DNA of 64,000 nt from JAPWJZ01 sp964575605 (GTDB lineage: Bacteria; Pseudomonadota; Alphaproteobacteria; Micavibrionales; UBA2020), in the NCBI GenBank assembly GCA_964575605.1, contig CAZNRN010000012.1, forward strand, positions 1-64,000. Direction: 5' to 3'. How positions within the stretch are numbered: the first letter of the stretch is position 1; each line of letters starts with the position of its first letter. Below the pieces are notes generated by a model. That model was not told the origin of the DNA and made no database searches. It worked only from the letters and a program-made list of their open reading frames with translations. The position numbers and the translations under genes are program-made. Shown here piece after piece: positions 23,999-32,338 of the stretch.

Positions 23999-24030
23999 GC
24001 GCTATCCTGGCATCTTTAAAATCATAATAT

Positions 24031-24064
24031 TTGACATAATCTAAGAATCGCGATATCTTCTTAG
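24031..24064 (+). promoter_or_regulatory. Strong promoter overlapped by an operator-like palindrome
   Basis: TTGACA (24031-24036) and TATCTT (24054-24059) have the ideal 17-base spacing. A perfect inverted repeat, CTAAGAA at 24041-24047 and TTCTTAG at 24058-24064, with ten bases between (TCGCGATATC), covers the spacer and -10 region. That is where a repressor dimer would block polymerase. The regulator is not in the window as far as I can tell. Confidence 0.6.
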
Positions 24065-24104
24065 CCGAAACACGTTATAAAATTTTGGCATAGAGGAATT
24101 CATC

Positions 24105-24308
24105 ATGGCTGAAGTCGCATCCGGACCCCAAAACGAAATTTTCGCGCCTGCAAAAGCGTCGCTGTGCAAGCAGGCATTCCAATGGGCGGGCGCTGCCGCC
24201 TCCGTCATCTGTGCGGAGCCGCCGCAGCAAGGCTTTGAAGCCGCCGGAAATGCTTACGACTATGTTGCAACGAAAGCTAAATTGGCGCTGAACCCGCCGA
24301 AGCGCTAA
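24105..24308 (+). CDS. Small protein of unknown function (67 aa)
   Basis: A 67-residue product starting MAEVASGPQNEIFAPAKASL, with a hydrophobic-to-amphipathic centre (QAFQWAGAAASVICAEPPQQ) and a basic end (ALNPPKR). It has an AGAGGAATTC Shine-Dalgarno and sits behind a near-consensus promoter carrying a palindrome, both of which support a real gene. I do not recognise it; there is no clear signal peptide. It converges on the Sel1 gene with one base between stop codons. Confidence 0.55.
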   Translation: MAEVASGPQNEIFAPAKASLCKQAFQWAGAAASVICAEPPQQGFEAAGNAYDYVATKAKLALNPPKR

Positions 24309-24309
24309 A

Positions 24310-25083
24310 TCAGAAACCTTGAAGGTCGAGGAGGTGGGCTTCACCGCGCTTGGTGAGCCACTCCTTGGCCATCATGAGCGCGCGGTCTTTTTCACGGCGC
24401 GTCAGGTTTGAATAAACGTTATCACGGTCCGCCTCTGCGCGGACCTTTTCGTTTCCTTCAGGATAGTAAACGATCGCAAGGTGCAGCCACATCAGCGCGA
24501 CGATCGCGTCCGAAGGCACCCCTTCGCCAAGGTAGTACATGACGCCTACGTGGTGCTGTGCCAGCGGGCGGCCGGACTCTGCAGCCTTGAGCAGGAAAGT
24601 CATCGCCTTTGCAGGGTCTTTCGGTACGCCCTGGCCTTGACGGTACATGATGCCCATGATCTCTTGCGCGCCCGGGTGGCCGCCATCGGCCAGCATCTTC
24701 ATGCTTTTCGCGATGACGTCATATTTTTTCTGCTGATAGTATTTCATCAGCATTTCGTAGTTCAGCTTTCCTTTGCCTTCGCGAATTGCGCTTTCGGCTG
24801 TAGCTTCGTCAGGAGCGGCCTCGGCGGGATCCAGCACGGGTATAAGAAGGCCCGTCCTGAGGTTGTTGTATTCTTCAACGGGCGGCGGCTTATCCGGATT
24901 TTTCTCGACGTAGATTTCAGTGCTGTCTGAATTGAAAGTGTTGAACTCGTCACCGTCCGTGCCACCGGTGGCCTTAGTTCCGGCACGCTCGTCGAGAGGG
25001 TTATCCTCGGCTGCCTTGATAGTGATGGGCTGAAATGCGAGCCCGGCGATGACAGCAGCGGCAAGAATTGAACGCAAACGCAT
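24310..25083 (-). CDS. Exported Sel1-like repeat protein (257 aa)
   Basis: An N-terminal signal peptide (MRLRSILAAAVIAGLAFQPI, cleaved near KAA-ED) precedes an acidic, Thr/Asp-rich linker, then Sel1 units at about 135-215: HPGAQEIMGIMYRQGQGVPK and AQHHVGVMYYLGEGVPSDAI. Sel1 repeats are alpha-solenoids used for protein-protein contacts, so a periplasmic adaptor or envelope role is likely. The C-terminus is charged (NLTRREKDRALMMAKEWLTK). It is transcribed alone; 89 bases separate its start from the upstream prmA stop. Confidence 0.8.
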   Translation of the reverse strand: MRLRSILAAAVIAGLAFQPITIKAAEDNPLDERAGTKATGGTDGDEFNTFNSDSTEIYVEKNPDKPPPVEEYNNLRTGLLIPVLDPAEAAPDEATAESAIREGKGKLNYEMLMKYYQQKKYDVIAKSMKMLADGGHPGAQEIMGIMYRQGQGVPKDPAKAMTFLLKAAESGRPLAQHHVGVMYYLGEGVPSDAIVALMWLHLAIVYYPEGNEKVRAEADRDNVYSNLTRREKDRALMMAKEWLTKRGEAHLLDLQGF

Positions 25084-25172
25084 GGATAACCCCCAGTAAC
25101 TGCCGGCAAGATGAACGGCCGGCCCCTAGCTATCTATTATAGACCTGTTCCTTCAAAAAACCAAAACCGGCC

Positions 25173-26081
25173 CTATTTGCGAAATACGAGTGTCCGCCAA
25201 TTTCCCACAGGAATAGTCTTCATATGCTTAAGCCCCTGTTTTACATGGGCGAAGGAAACAAGTTCTTCCTGCCTTGCCAGAAGGCCTGAGAGGACGCAGA
25301 TACCGTCTTTTTTCAATGCCTTTTGCAACAGGGGCGCCATATCGACTAAGGGCCCGGCGAGAATATTGGCGCAGATGAGATCATATGGCGCCCCTTCCTT
25401 GCAAAGCTTTGTCCTGTAACCGTCGCCGGCGGCCGCCGATAGTTTGACGCCATTCATCTTTGCATGCCGCTTGCTGACCACAATGCATTCCGGATCGATG
25501 TCGATGGCGGTTATTTTCGCCTTGTCCCACAGCTTCTTCGCTCCTATGGCGAGGATGCCAGAGCCACAGCCCATATCCAGCACGTTTTTAAAGGCCCGCT
25601 TTTCTTTCGCCAGCCATTCTAGCGCCATCAGGCAGCCTTTGGTAGTTTCATGCTCGCCAGAGCCGAAAGCCGTTGCAGCGTCGATTTGCAAAGGAATAAG
25701 TCCTTTGGGCGGCGACTTTTTAAAGTGTGAGCCATGCACGAAAAACCGTTTCGTCTTTACAGGCGGGAAGTTGTCGTGGACATGGCGTAGCCAGTCTTTC
25801 TGGGGCATCTTTTCCGCGCGGACCATAGCCTTGCCCCTCACCACGGTTTTGACACGCGCCAAGATTGCGTCTTTGTCGGGTGCCCCGCGCGTTGTCAGCG
25901 TGACTGTCCAGTTGTCCCCATCCTCCGCTTCCTTGTTATGGAGAAAGACAGCAGCCGCAAGGTCTTCGACGGCGTCGGAGACGGCCTGTGCGGTCATGCC
26001 ATCCAGTTTTTTGGCAAAACCGAGGCTTACACGATGCAGGACGGGCGCCTTTGCGGCGGGCTTATTCTTCGGAGCGGGCAT
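25173..26081 (-). CDS. prmA: Ribosomal protein L11 methyltransferase
   Basis: This 302-residue class I SAM methyltransferase has AFGSGEHETTKGCLMALEWL, VLDMGCGSGILAIGAKKLW, ITAIDIDPECIVVSKRHAKM and CANILAGPLVDMAPLL, the motif set of PrmA, where FGTGxHxTT and NIL are diagnostic (here FGSGEHETT and NIL). PrmA trimethylates L11 on the large subunit in the cytosol. The first 18 residues are basic and poorly conserved. It is divergent from the thiolase gene, the 129-base gap holding both promoters. Confidence 0.92.
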   Translation of the reverse strand: MPAPKNKPAAKAPVLHRVSLGFAKKLDGMTAQAVSDAVEDLAAAVFLHNKEAEDGDNWTVTLTTRGAPDKDAILARVKTVVRGKAMVRAEKMPQKDWLRHVHDNFPPVKTKRFFVHGSHFKKSPPKGLIPLQIDAATAFGSGEHETTKGCLMALEWLAKEKRAFKNVLDMGCGSGILAIGAKKLWDKAKITAIDIDPECIVVSKRHAKMNGVKLSAAAGDGYRTKLCKEGAPYDLICANILAGPLVDMAPLLQKALKKDGICVLSGLLARQEELVSFAHVKQGLKHMKTIPVGNWRTLVFRK

Positions 26082-26210
26082 GACAGATACTATGGATAAG
26101 GGTTGTAAAACAAGCGCTTGGGGTGATCATTCTTGATATGCCGGCTTTTGTCCACCATATTGTTATACAGTCATTTTTCGGATTGGCATTTCTCCAGACA
26201 GGGCATCGCT

Positions 26211-27353
26211 ATGGAACATGAAGCCGTCATTTGCGGATACGTCCGCACCCCCTTCCACTTCGCCGGCAAGGGCGACCTTGCCTCGGTCCGTCCCGATGAC
26301 CTTGCCGCGGTCGCCGTGCTCGGCCTGCTCAAGCAGACCAGTGTGGATGAAAAGGAAATCGAAGATCTTATTCTCGGTTGCGCTTTCCCGGAGGGCGAGC
26401 AGGGTTTCAACCTGGCGCGCCTTGTCGTGAATATCGCCAAGCTGCCGCTGTCGATTGCTGGTGTAACCGTCAACCGTTTCTGCGGATCATCCATGCAGGC
26501 GATCCATCAGGCCGTCGGTGCTATCAAAACCGGCACCGGCAAAGTATTTATTTGTGGCGGTGTCGAGAGCATGTCGCGCATCCCGATGGGCGGCTTCAAT
26601 CCCCTGCCCAACCCGCAGCTGGTGGCCGATTATCCGCAGGCCTATATCGCCATGGGCGAGACGGCCGAGAACCTGGCCAACAAATTCAAGATCAGCCGCG
26701 CCGAGCAGGAAAAGTACGCGCTGCTGTCGCAGCAGAAAGCGACCCTTGCGCGCGCCGGTGGCCGTCTGACGCCTGAACTGGTCTCTGTTACGACGCCGGA
26801 TGGCAAGGTTGTGACCGAAGACGGCTGCATCCGTCCTGAAACGACCGCGCAGGGCCTTGCGGAACTGAAACTGGCTTTTGATGCAAATGGTTCTGTGACT
26901 GCGGGCACTTCGTCGCCCTTGACAGATGGCGCTTCGGCGACGCTGGTCACGTCGATGGAGTACGCCAAGGCTCATGGATTGAAAATCCTTGCTAAAATAA
27001 AATCGATGGGGGTTGCAGGCTGCGCGCCTGAAATCATGGGTTACGGCCCCGTCCCCGCATGCCAGAAGGCGCTGGAGCGCGCGGGCCTTAAAATCGGGGA
27101 TATCGATATCTTCGAGTTCAACGAGGCTTTTGCCGTGCAGTCGATGACCGTCTGCCGCGAACTGGGCGTCGATGAAAGCAAGCTGAACCTGGACGGTGGG
27201 GCAATTGCCCTTGGCCATCCGCTTGGCGCATCAGGTGCACGTATTACCGGCAAGGCCGCAATGCTGCTCCAACGCGAGAAAAAACAGTTGGCGCTGACCA
27301 CCATGTGCATTGGCGGCGGCCAGGGCATCGCCACGGTTCTGGAAGCCGCCTGA
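26211..27353 (+). CDS. Acetyl-CoA acyltransferase (3-ketoacyl-CoA thiolase)
   Basis: The 380-residue product has the thiolase nucleophile at Cys91 in VNRFCGSSMQAIHQA, the GGVESMSRIPMGG loop, NEAFAVQSM, LDGGAIALGHPLGASGARI and the second catalytic Cys in TTMCIGGGQGIA. It carries out thiolytic cleavage in fatty-acid oxidation or the reverse condensation. Compared with the other thiolase in this window it looks more like the FadA/FadI group. I start at the ATG at 26211 (MEHEAVICGY); the longer frame lacks thiolase-like sequence. Its stop overlaps the next ATG (TGATG). Confidence 0.9.
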   Translation: MEHEAVICGYVRTPFHFAGKGDLASVRPDDLAAVAVLGLLKQTSVDEKEIEDLILGCAFPEGEQGFNLARLVVNIAKLPLSIAGVTVNRFCGSSMQAIHQAVGAIKTGTGKVFICGGVESMSRIPMGGFNPLPNPQLVADYPQAYIAMGETAENLANKFKISRAEQEKYALLSQQKATLARAGGRLTPELVSVTTPDGKVVTEDGCIRPETTAQGLAELKLAFDANGSVTAGTSSPLTDGASATLVTSMEYAKAHGLKILAKIKSMGVAGCAPEIMGYGPVPACQKALERAGLKIGDIDIFEFNEAFAVQSMTVCRELGVDESKLNLDGGAIALGHPLGASGARITGKAAMLLQREKKQLALTTMCIGGGQGIATVLEAA

Positions 27354-28378
27354 TGCTGACGGAGGCTATCCGCCGCATTCCTAAAGTCGACCTGCACGTC
27401 CATCTGGAGGGTACAATTTCCCCGCAGATTGTCGCGCGCATGGCGGAGCGCAACCGGCTTCCCGTGCCGCAGGGGCTGACAGCGCCTGATGGTCTCAGCA
27501 TTCACTGGCAGCCGCAAACTACACCGCAAGATAACCTGCTGTCTTTCCTCAAGGCCTATGACGAAGCGACGAAGGTAATGAAGACGGCCGCGGATTATAT
27601 CGACCTTACTCATGATTACCTGCAGCGCTCCGCCGCCGAGGGTTGCATATACGCGGAACTGACGATTTCGGTTGAACATGGCGAAATGGTCGGGCTGCAG
27701 TATCCCGACATGCTGGCTGCCATCACCGAAGGATACGAGCGTGCGAAAAAAGAAACCGGCATCGAGGCGCGCCTTATTTCAAGCTGCGTGCGTCATTACG
27801 GGCCCAAGTCGGCGTTGCGCGTCGCTGAAGTAACCCGGGATAATCCCCACCCGCTCGTTACCGGCTTCGGCATGGCGGGAGATGAAAACGCCTATACGGT
27901 CGCGGACTTCAAACCGGCATTCGAGATATGCAGCCATCTTGGCCGCACGGCGCATGCCGGCGAGGCCTCAGGGCCTGAAACGGTACGGCAAGCGCGAGAT
28001 ATTTTGAAGCTGCGCCGCTTCGGACATATGGTGCGCGCTATTGAGGACGCCGAATTGATGCAGGAACAGGTAGCCATCAAGGCGGTGCCCGAAGTCTGCG
28101 TTGGCAGCAATCTTGCGCTGAAGGTTTATCCGGATTACAAAGCGCATCCGCTGCGCCGGTTTTTCGATGCGGGATTAAAAGTGACGCTGGGATCCGATGA
28201 CCCGACCTTTTTTGGCACGTCAATTGGCCGCGAGTATCAGAACGCCCATGACAAGGCGGGCTTCACCGAAACGGAACTCGCAAAAATTTCGCAGAACGCG
28301 ATAGAAGAGGCCTTCGTTGACGAGACAACACGCAGCAGGCTGTTGGATAAGATTTCAGCGTTCAAGACTGCCGCCTGA
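27353..28378 (+). CDS. add: Adenosine deaminase family amidohydrolase
   Basis: A 341-residue TIM-barrel with KVDLHVHLEGTISP at residues 11-24 (two metal-binding His), GFGMAGDE, TAHAGEASGPETV (metal His and catalytic Glu) and LGSDDPTFFGTS (metal and catalytic Asp). It deaminates adenosine to inosine, or possibly adenine to hypoxanthine; the two subfamilies are close, and TSIGREY favours adenosine. With guaC it fits purine salvage. It is translationally coupled to the thiolase gene by one overlapping base, an odd functional pairing. Confidence 0.85.
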   Translation: MLTEAIRRIPKVDLHVHLEGTISPQIVARMAERNRLPVPQGLTAPDGLSIHWQPQTTPQDNLLSFLKAYDEATKVMKTAADYIDLTHDYLQRSAAEGCIYAELTISVEHGEMVGLQYPDMLAAITEGYERAKKETGIEARLISSCVRHYGPKSALRVAEVTRDNPHPLVTGFGMAGDENAYTVADFKPAFEICSHLGRTAHAGEASGPETVRQARDILKLRRFGHMVRAIEDAELMQEQVAIKAVPEVCVGSNLALKVYPDYKAHPLRRFFDAGLKVTLGSDDPTFFGTSIGREYQNAHDKAGFTETELAKISQNAIEEAFVDETTRSRLLDKISAFKTAA

Positions 28379-28498
28379 GTTTTCTGCCCAGCTTTTCATA
28401 AGGGCACAAACGGCCGATATTATTTGACAGTTTTTCCTTTTATGCCTCATGATGCGCGCATCAGACAAAAATAACAGGCACATCACGGAGGTACTTCG

Positions 28499-28963
28499 AT
28501 GAAGGCTTCTACCAAAGTTGCGGCAGGCGCGGGCGCGCTGGCAGCAGGTATCGGTATTGCTTGCGCATTTCTTTGCCCGCTCGCGGGTCTTGCGGCTGGT
28601 GCTTACTTCACTTACGGCGCAGTTGCTGCGACCATGGGCACGGCGGCAACCGTCGCATTGACGGCAGCTGGCGCAGTTGGCGGCATGCTGGTCGGCCGCA
28701 TTGCAGCGCCAATAGTGGCGATTGCCAGTATCGGCCTAGGCGCTGCTGTGGGCCTGGGTGTCAAAGCGATCGGTTCGGGCATCGAAAAAATCCGTGGCGA
28801 AAAAACTGGTGCGCCTGCACAGAAATTCATGTCGCTTGAAACAACCTCGTTCAATCTGGTCTCTACCCTGAAATCTGCTTTCAGCAGGGCACAGCAGCCG
28901 AAGGCTGAAATCACAAAGCCTGTCCCGCGGTTGGAAATGGTGCCCAAGACGCCCAGCCTCTAA
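28499..28963 (+). CDS. Gly/Ala-rich hydrophobic protein of unknown function (154 aa)
   Basis: The first 95 residues are almost wholly Gly, Ala, Val and Ile with two or three glycine-zipper-like helices (KVAAGAGALAAGIGIACAFL, TALTAAGAVGG-like stretches), followed by a basic, Pro-rich soluble tail. Glycine-zipper membrane proteins often insert in or coat membranes, but no function can be given. A clear GGAGG Shine-Dalgarno lies before the ATG, a TTGACA -35 at 28424-28429 lies upstream (its -10 is weak), and an intrinsic terminator follows, so it is a monocistronic unit. Confidence 0.65.
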   Translation: MKASTKVAAGAGALAAGIGIACAFLCPLAGLAAGAYFTYGAVAATMGTAATVALTAAGAVGGMLVGRIAAPIVAIASIGLGAAVGLGVKAIGSGIEKIRGEKTGAPAQKFMSLETTSFNLVSTLKSAFSRAQQPKAEITKPVPRLEMVPKTPSL

Positions 28964-28990
28964 CGACTAAGAATAGTATAGGAATAGCGA

Positions 28991-29020
28991 AAACCGCGCC
29001 TTGCAACGGCGCGGTTTTTT
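28991..29020 (+). terminator. Intrinsic terminator after the Gly/Ala-rich gene
   Basis: AACCGCGCC and GGCGCGGTT form a nine-base-pair stem with a short TTGCAAC-type loop, followed by TTTT. It lies 28 bases after the stop codon at 28963. Confidence 0.85.
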
Positions 29021-29046
29021 GTTGACATTGTCAGCTTTAATGGCGA

Positions 29047-29154
29047 TGTATTGGAAAGCCGAAATTGCCTTCTGGCATACGGTGCCTCGTTTTCCCAATG
29101 AATCTCAAGGTAATAAAATTTCAGGCGCCCTATATGTGGGTGTTTTCCAATACA
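29047..29154. repeat. Eleven-base inverted repeat spaced 86 bases apart
   Basis: TGTATTGGAAA at 29047-29057 is repeated in inverse as TTTCCAATACA at 29144-29154. The interval between has no gene. It lies just downstream of a TTGACA at 29022 and 19 bases past the stop of the leftward gene at 29174, so it could be a long hairpin in that 3' end, paired regulator sites, or the ends of a tiny mobile remnant. No target-site duplication is obvious. Confidence 0.5.
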
Positions 29155-29173
29155 CGTGGATTAATCGGGAGGG

Positions 29174-29566
29174 TCAGGTTGCGCTGAAGGTTCTTTTCAA
29201 CCCGCGTCTGGCGTTCGACGCCATATCGCGTTCGACGGCATTGACGATTTGCTGGCCGACAATGGCGTTGACTTCGAGCAGGCTTTCTTTCGCATCGTTA
29301 AAGGTGCGCACGGCCGCCAAGTGGTCGGCGGGACGCAGGTTAGCCAGCAGCGTGTGGACGCTGGCAGGCTTGGCACGGCGGTTGAATTCATTTTCGCGCG
29401 TCTGGAGCTGCGACGCTGCGAGGAAGAAATCGGTCAGGACTTTTTCGGCAGCAGGCGCGCCTGCGACATAGGCGGCCTTTAGCGTGCCCAGCGTCACGGC
29501 GTTGAAGCCGGTTGCGAGCACGCCGTTCAGGTCGTCTAAATTGTCTGTCCCTTTCAAGCGGACCAT
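29174..29566 (-). CDS. Small helical protein of unknown function (130 aa)
   Basis: The product looks wholly helical: MVRLKGTDNLDDLNGVLATG, NAVTLGTLKAAYVAGAPAAE, DFFLAASQLQTRENEFNRRA and EVNAIVGQQIVNAVERDMAS. Amphipathic helices with many Ala, Leu and Gln recall phasins or coiled-coil envelope proteins in style only; no family is claimed. Its amino-acid composition is much more protein-like than the opposite-strand frame. It is divergent from mnmG across 127 bases. Confidence 0.55.
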   Translation of the reverse strand: MVRLKGTDNLDDLNGVLATGFNAVTLGTLKAAYVAGAPAAEKVLTDFFLAASQLQTRENEFNRRAKPASVHTLLANLRPADHLAAVRTFNDAKESLLEVNAIVGQQIVNAVERDMASNARRGLKRTFSAT

Positions 29567-29693
29567 GGCAGTAAGACCTTGCCCTTTTTCGGGTTTTCGG
29601 GTATCAATTTTCCTTAATGCTCATTATACCTGAAAATCCGGGTTTGTGCGGAAAAAGTTAATTTTCCGGAAGATAGACAGTTAAGTTGCTGAT

Positions 29694-31571
29694 ATGAATA
29701 CGAAATATGACGTCATCGTTGTGGGTGGAGGCCATGCCGGCTGCGAAGCAGCAGCGGCGGCCGCCCGCATGGGCGCTAAGACCTTGTTATTGACACATAA
29801 AATAGATTCGGTCGGCGTCATGTCCTGCAACCCTGCTATTGGTGGGCTTGGAAAAGGCCATCTTGTCAGGGAGATAGACGCTTTAGACGGGGTGATGGGC
29901 AAAGTAATCGACCAGGCCGGCATCCAGTTTCGTATCCTGAATGCCAGCAAAGGGCCTGCTGTGCGCGGTCCGCGCGCGCAGGCGGATCGCAAGCTTTACC
30001 GTGAAAACATGCAGCAGATGCTGCTGAACTATCCCAACCTGACCCTGCACGGAGATGGCGCAGAAGAGATTTTGCGCGACGCAGCGGGATCTATTACAGG
30101 CGTGAAGACGTCGCTCGGCACCGAATTTTCTTGCGGCGCGCTGGTTATCACCACTGGCACTTTCCTGCGTGGCATCGTGCACCGTGGCCGCACGCAGCAT
30201 GAGGCAGGACGCATCGGCGAGAAACCGTCCGTCGGCCTGGCGCTGTCGCTTGAAAAACTTAACCTGCCGATGGGCCGTTTGAAGACGGGCACACCCGCGC
30301 GCCTCGACGGCCGTACTATCGACTGGAAAGTTTGCGAAGAACAACCGGGGGATAATCCGCCGACGCCGTTCTCCTTCATGAACGACCGTGTTACTGTGCC
30401 GCAGATTTCCTGCTTCATCACCTACACCAATGACAAGACGCACCAGATCATCCGCGACAACCTGCATGATGCGCCGATGTATTCCGGCCAGATTAAATCG
30501 AGCGGTCCGCGTTATTGTCCCTCAATTGAGGACAAGGTTGTGCGCTTCGCTGACAAGGAGCGTCACCAGATTTTCCTTGAGCCCGAAGGCTTGGACGATG
30601 ACACCGTCTATCCAAACGGCATATCGACTTCGTTGCCCGAGCAGGTGCAGGCGGACCTGATCAAAACAATCCCGGGCCTCGAGAACGCGGTTATCCTGCA
30701 GGCCGGATATGCGATCGAGTATGATTACGTCGATCCACGCGCCATGAAGCGTACGCTCGAAACCAACGCTGTTACAGGCCTTTTCCTTGCTGGCCAAATC
30801 AACGGCACGACCGGTTACGAAGAAGCTGCGGCGCAGGGTTTGATCGCCGGCATCAACGCTGCGTTAAAGGCATCCGGCAGCGGTGACGAGTTTGTGCTCG
30901 ACCGTGCCGACGGTTACATCGGCGTGTTGATTGATGACCTGGTGACCCAAGGTGTGTCAGAGCCCTACCGCATGTTCACCTCGCGCGCTGAATACCGTCT
31001 GCTGTTGCGCGCCGATAATGCTGACCAGCGGCTGACACCCGCCGGCATTTCCATAGGATGTGTGGGGGCTGCGCGTTCCTCTTCTTTCGAAGAAAAACAT
31101 CGTCAGCTGTCAACTGCACGCGAGAAAGTTCAAAACCTCTTCGCGCTGCCAATCGAGTTGGAGCGCCGCGGTTTCAGGGTGAATCAGGACGGTGTTCGCC
31201 GCTCGGCCCATGACCTGATGCGTTATCCGGATATTACTTTCGATGCGCTGGCTTCTATTTGGCCGGAATTGAAAGATATCACGCCTGCCATCGCCGCCCA
31301 GATCGAAATCGACGCGCGCTATGCCGGATATATCCAGCGTCAGGAAGCTGACATTAAGGCGTTCCGCCGTGACGAAGCTTTACTGCTACCGAAAGACCTG
31401 GACTATGCGCAAGTCGGCAGCCTCTCGAACGAGATGCGCCTCAAGCTTGGCAAGCATCGACCGGATACCTTGGGGGCTGCTGCGCGCATTCCGGGCGTGA
31501 CGCCCGCCGCCCTCGTCGCGCTTCTGCGCCACGTCAAACGTAAGCCTGAAGCAGAGTCCAAAGTTGCCTGA
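29694..31571 (+). CDS. mnmG: tRNA uridine-5-carboxymethylaminomethyl modification enzyme MnmG (GidA)
   Basis: At 625 residues it is full length. The FAD-binding VIVVGGGHAGCEAAAAAARM opens the protein, followed by SCNPAIGGLGKGHLVREIDA, DRKLYRENMQQ, the conserved GRLKTGTPAR, YCPSIEDKVVRF and AGQINGTTGYEEAAAQGLIA. The C-terminal helical domain binds MnmE and tRNA (TSRAEYRLLLRADNADQRLT). With MnmE it modifies U34 of tRNAs reading split codon boxes. It heads mnmG-rsmG-parA-parB. The partner MnmE in this window is degenerate, while MnmG looks normal. Confidence 0.97.
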   Translation: MNTKYDVIVVGGGHAGCEAAAAAARMGAKTLLLTHKIDSVGVMSCNPAIGGLGKGHLVREIDALDGVMGKVIDQAGIQFRILNASKGPAVRGPRAQADRKLYRENMQQMLLNYPNLTLHGDGAEEILRDAAGSITGVKTSLGTEFSCGALVITTGTFLRGIVHRGRTQHEAGRIGEKPSVGLALSLEKLNLPMGRLKTGTPARLDGRTIDWKVCEEQPGDNPPTPFSFMNDRVTVPQISCFITYTNDKTHQIIRDNLHDAPMYSGQIKSSGPRYCPSIEDKVVRFADKERHQIFLEPEGLDDDTVYPNGISTSLPEQVQADLIKTIPGLENAVILQAGYAIEYDYVDPRAMKRTLETNAVTGLFLAGQINGTTGYEEAAAQGLIAGINAALKASGSGDEFVLDRADGYIGVLIDDLVTQGVSEPYRMFTSRAEYRLLLRADNADQRLTPAGISIGCVGAARSSSFEEKHRQLSTAREKVQNLFALPIELERRGFRVNQDGVRRSAHDLMRYPDITFDALASIWPELKDITPAIAAQIEIDARYAGYIQRQEADIKAFRRDEALLLPKDLDYAQVGSLSNEMRLKLGKHRPDTLGAAARIPGVTPAALVALLRHVKRKPEAESKVA

Positions 31572-32190
31572 TTCAATCGCTGATATCCTTGCAAGACACG
31601 GCCTGCATGTTTCACGTGAAACATCTGAAAAATTGAATATTTACAATACTTTACTTTTGAAGTGGCAAAAGGCTATCAACCTCGTCAGCCCTACCACTAT
31701 GGCTGAGGCCGGCGTTCGGCATTTCTATGATAGTGCGCAGCTTTTCCGCTATATTCCTGACCCTGATGTACGTTTGGCAGACATGGGGTCAGGCGCGGGG
31801 TTCCCTGGTCTGGTTCTCGCTCTGCTGGGGGTGCGGCAAGTTCATCTGATTGAATCAGACGTTCGTAAAGCGACCTTCCTGAGGGAGGTTTCACGTGAAA
31901 CAGGCGTGGCGGTCACGGTTCATGATATCCGGGTTGAGGATTGTAAAATTCCCGGGTTGGATGTCGTTACAGCCCGCGCGCTTGCGCCCCTGCGCCATCT
32001 TCTCGAACATATGGATCATCTGGCGACGCCGGGCCATGAATGCTACGGCCTTTTCGCCAAGGGTGCCCAGTACGAGGAAGAACTTGTGAAAGCCCGCAAG
32101 CAATGGGGGTTTGATCTCGAGAGTTTTAACAGCGAAACCGAGCCGGAGGCGCGTATCCTCCGTATTCGCCACCTGCAGCATAAACAATAA
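31564..32190 (+). CDS. rsmG: 16S rRNA (guanine-527-N7)-methyltransferase RsmG (GidB)
   Basis: The 208-residue SAM methyltransferase has LLLKWQKAINLVSPTTMAEA, FYDSAQLFRYIPD, ADMGSGAGFPGLVLALLG and DVVTARALAPLRHLLEHM, all typical of RsmG, which makes m7G527 in 16S rRNA. The start is a TTG at 31564, eight bases inside mnmG; no in-frame Met lies before the conserved region. Two VSRET segments (HGLHVSRETSEKL and REVSRETGVAV) are encoded by parS sites for ParB, so the reading frame carries chromosome-segregation signals in its codons. Confidence 0.95.
   Translation: MPDSIADILARHGLHVSRETSEKLNIYNTLLLKWQKAINLVSPTTMAEAGVRHFYDSAQLFRYIPDPDVRLADMGSGAGFPGLVLALLGVRQVHLIESDVRKATFLREVSRETGVAVTVHDIRVEDCKIPGLDVVTARALAPLRHLLEHMDHLATPGHECYGLFAKGAQYEEELVKARKQWGFDLESFNSETEPEARILRIRHLQHKQ
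31608..31623. promoter_or_regulatory. parS site 1 (exact consensus)
   Basis: TGTTTCACGTGAAACA, an exact 16-base palindrome for ParB loading. It lies in the first codons of rsmG, where it encodes the end of LHVSRET. Confidence 0.95.
31887..31902. promoter_or_regulatory. parS site 2 (one mismatch)
   Basis: GGTTTCACGTGAAACA within rsmG; only the outermost base differs from consensus. It encodes VSRET for the second time in the protein. Confidence 0.85.
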
Positions 32191-32218
32191 ATATGTTAAA
32201 TTAAGACCTTTCCGCAGT

Positions 32219-32234
32219 TGTTTCACGTGAAACA
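32219..32234. promoter_or_regulatory. parS site 3 (exact consensus, extended palindrome)
   Basis: TGTTTCACGTGAAACA between rsmG and parA. The symmetry extends three bases on each side (AGT...ACT), making a perfect 22-base palindrome at 32216-32237. Confidence 0.95.
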
Positions 32235-32258
32235 ACTGGGAGGAGCGTCTCTGCGCAC

Positions 32259-32274
32259 TGTTTCACGTGGAACA
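32259..32274. promoter_or_regulatory. parS site 4
   Basis: TGTTTCACGTGGAACA; its reverse complement TGTTCCACGTGAAACA fits TGTTNCACGTGAAACA exactly. It lies 65 bases before the parA start, so bound ParB could also affect parA transcription. Confidence 0.92.
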
Positions 32275-32338
32275 ATTTGCAATTAAATTAGCCACGCGAT
32301 GGCTTGATTGGACTCGGGAAGAGGATTACAAAGTCTTC

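Noticed and set aside
29001..29471. 156-codon plus-strand frame opposite the small helical gene
   Set aside because: Starts within a terminator stem and gives a Ser/Arg/Trp-rich product; the minus-strand frame is far more protein-like.
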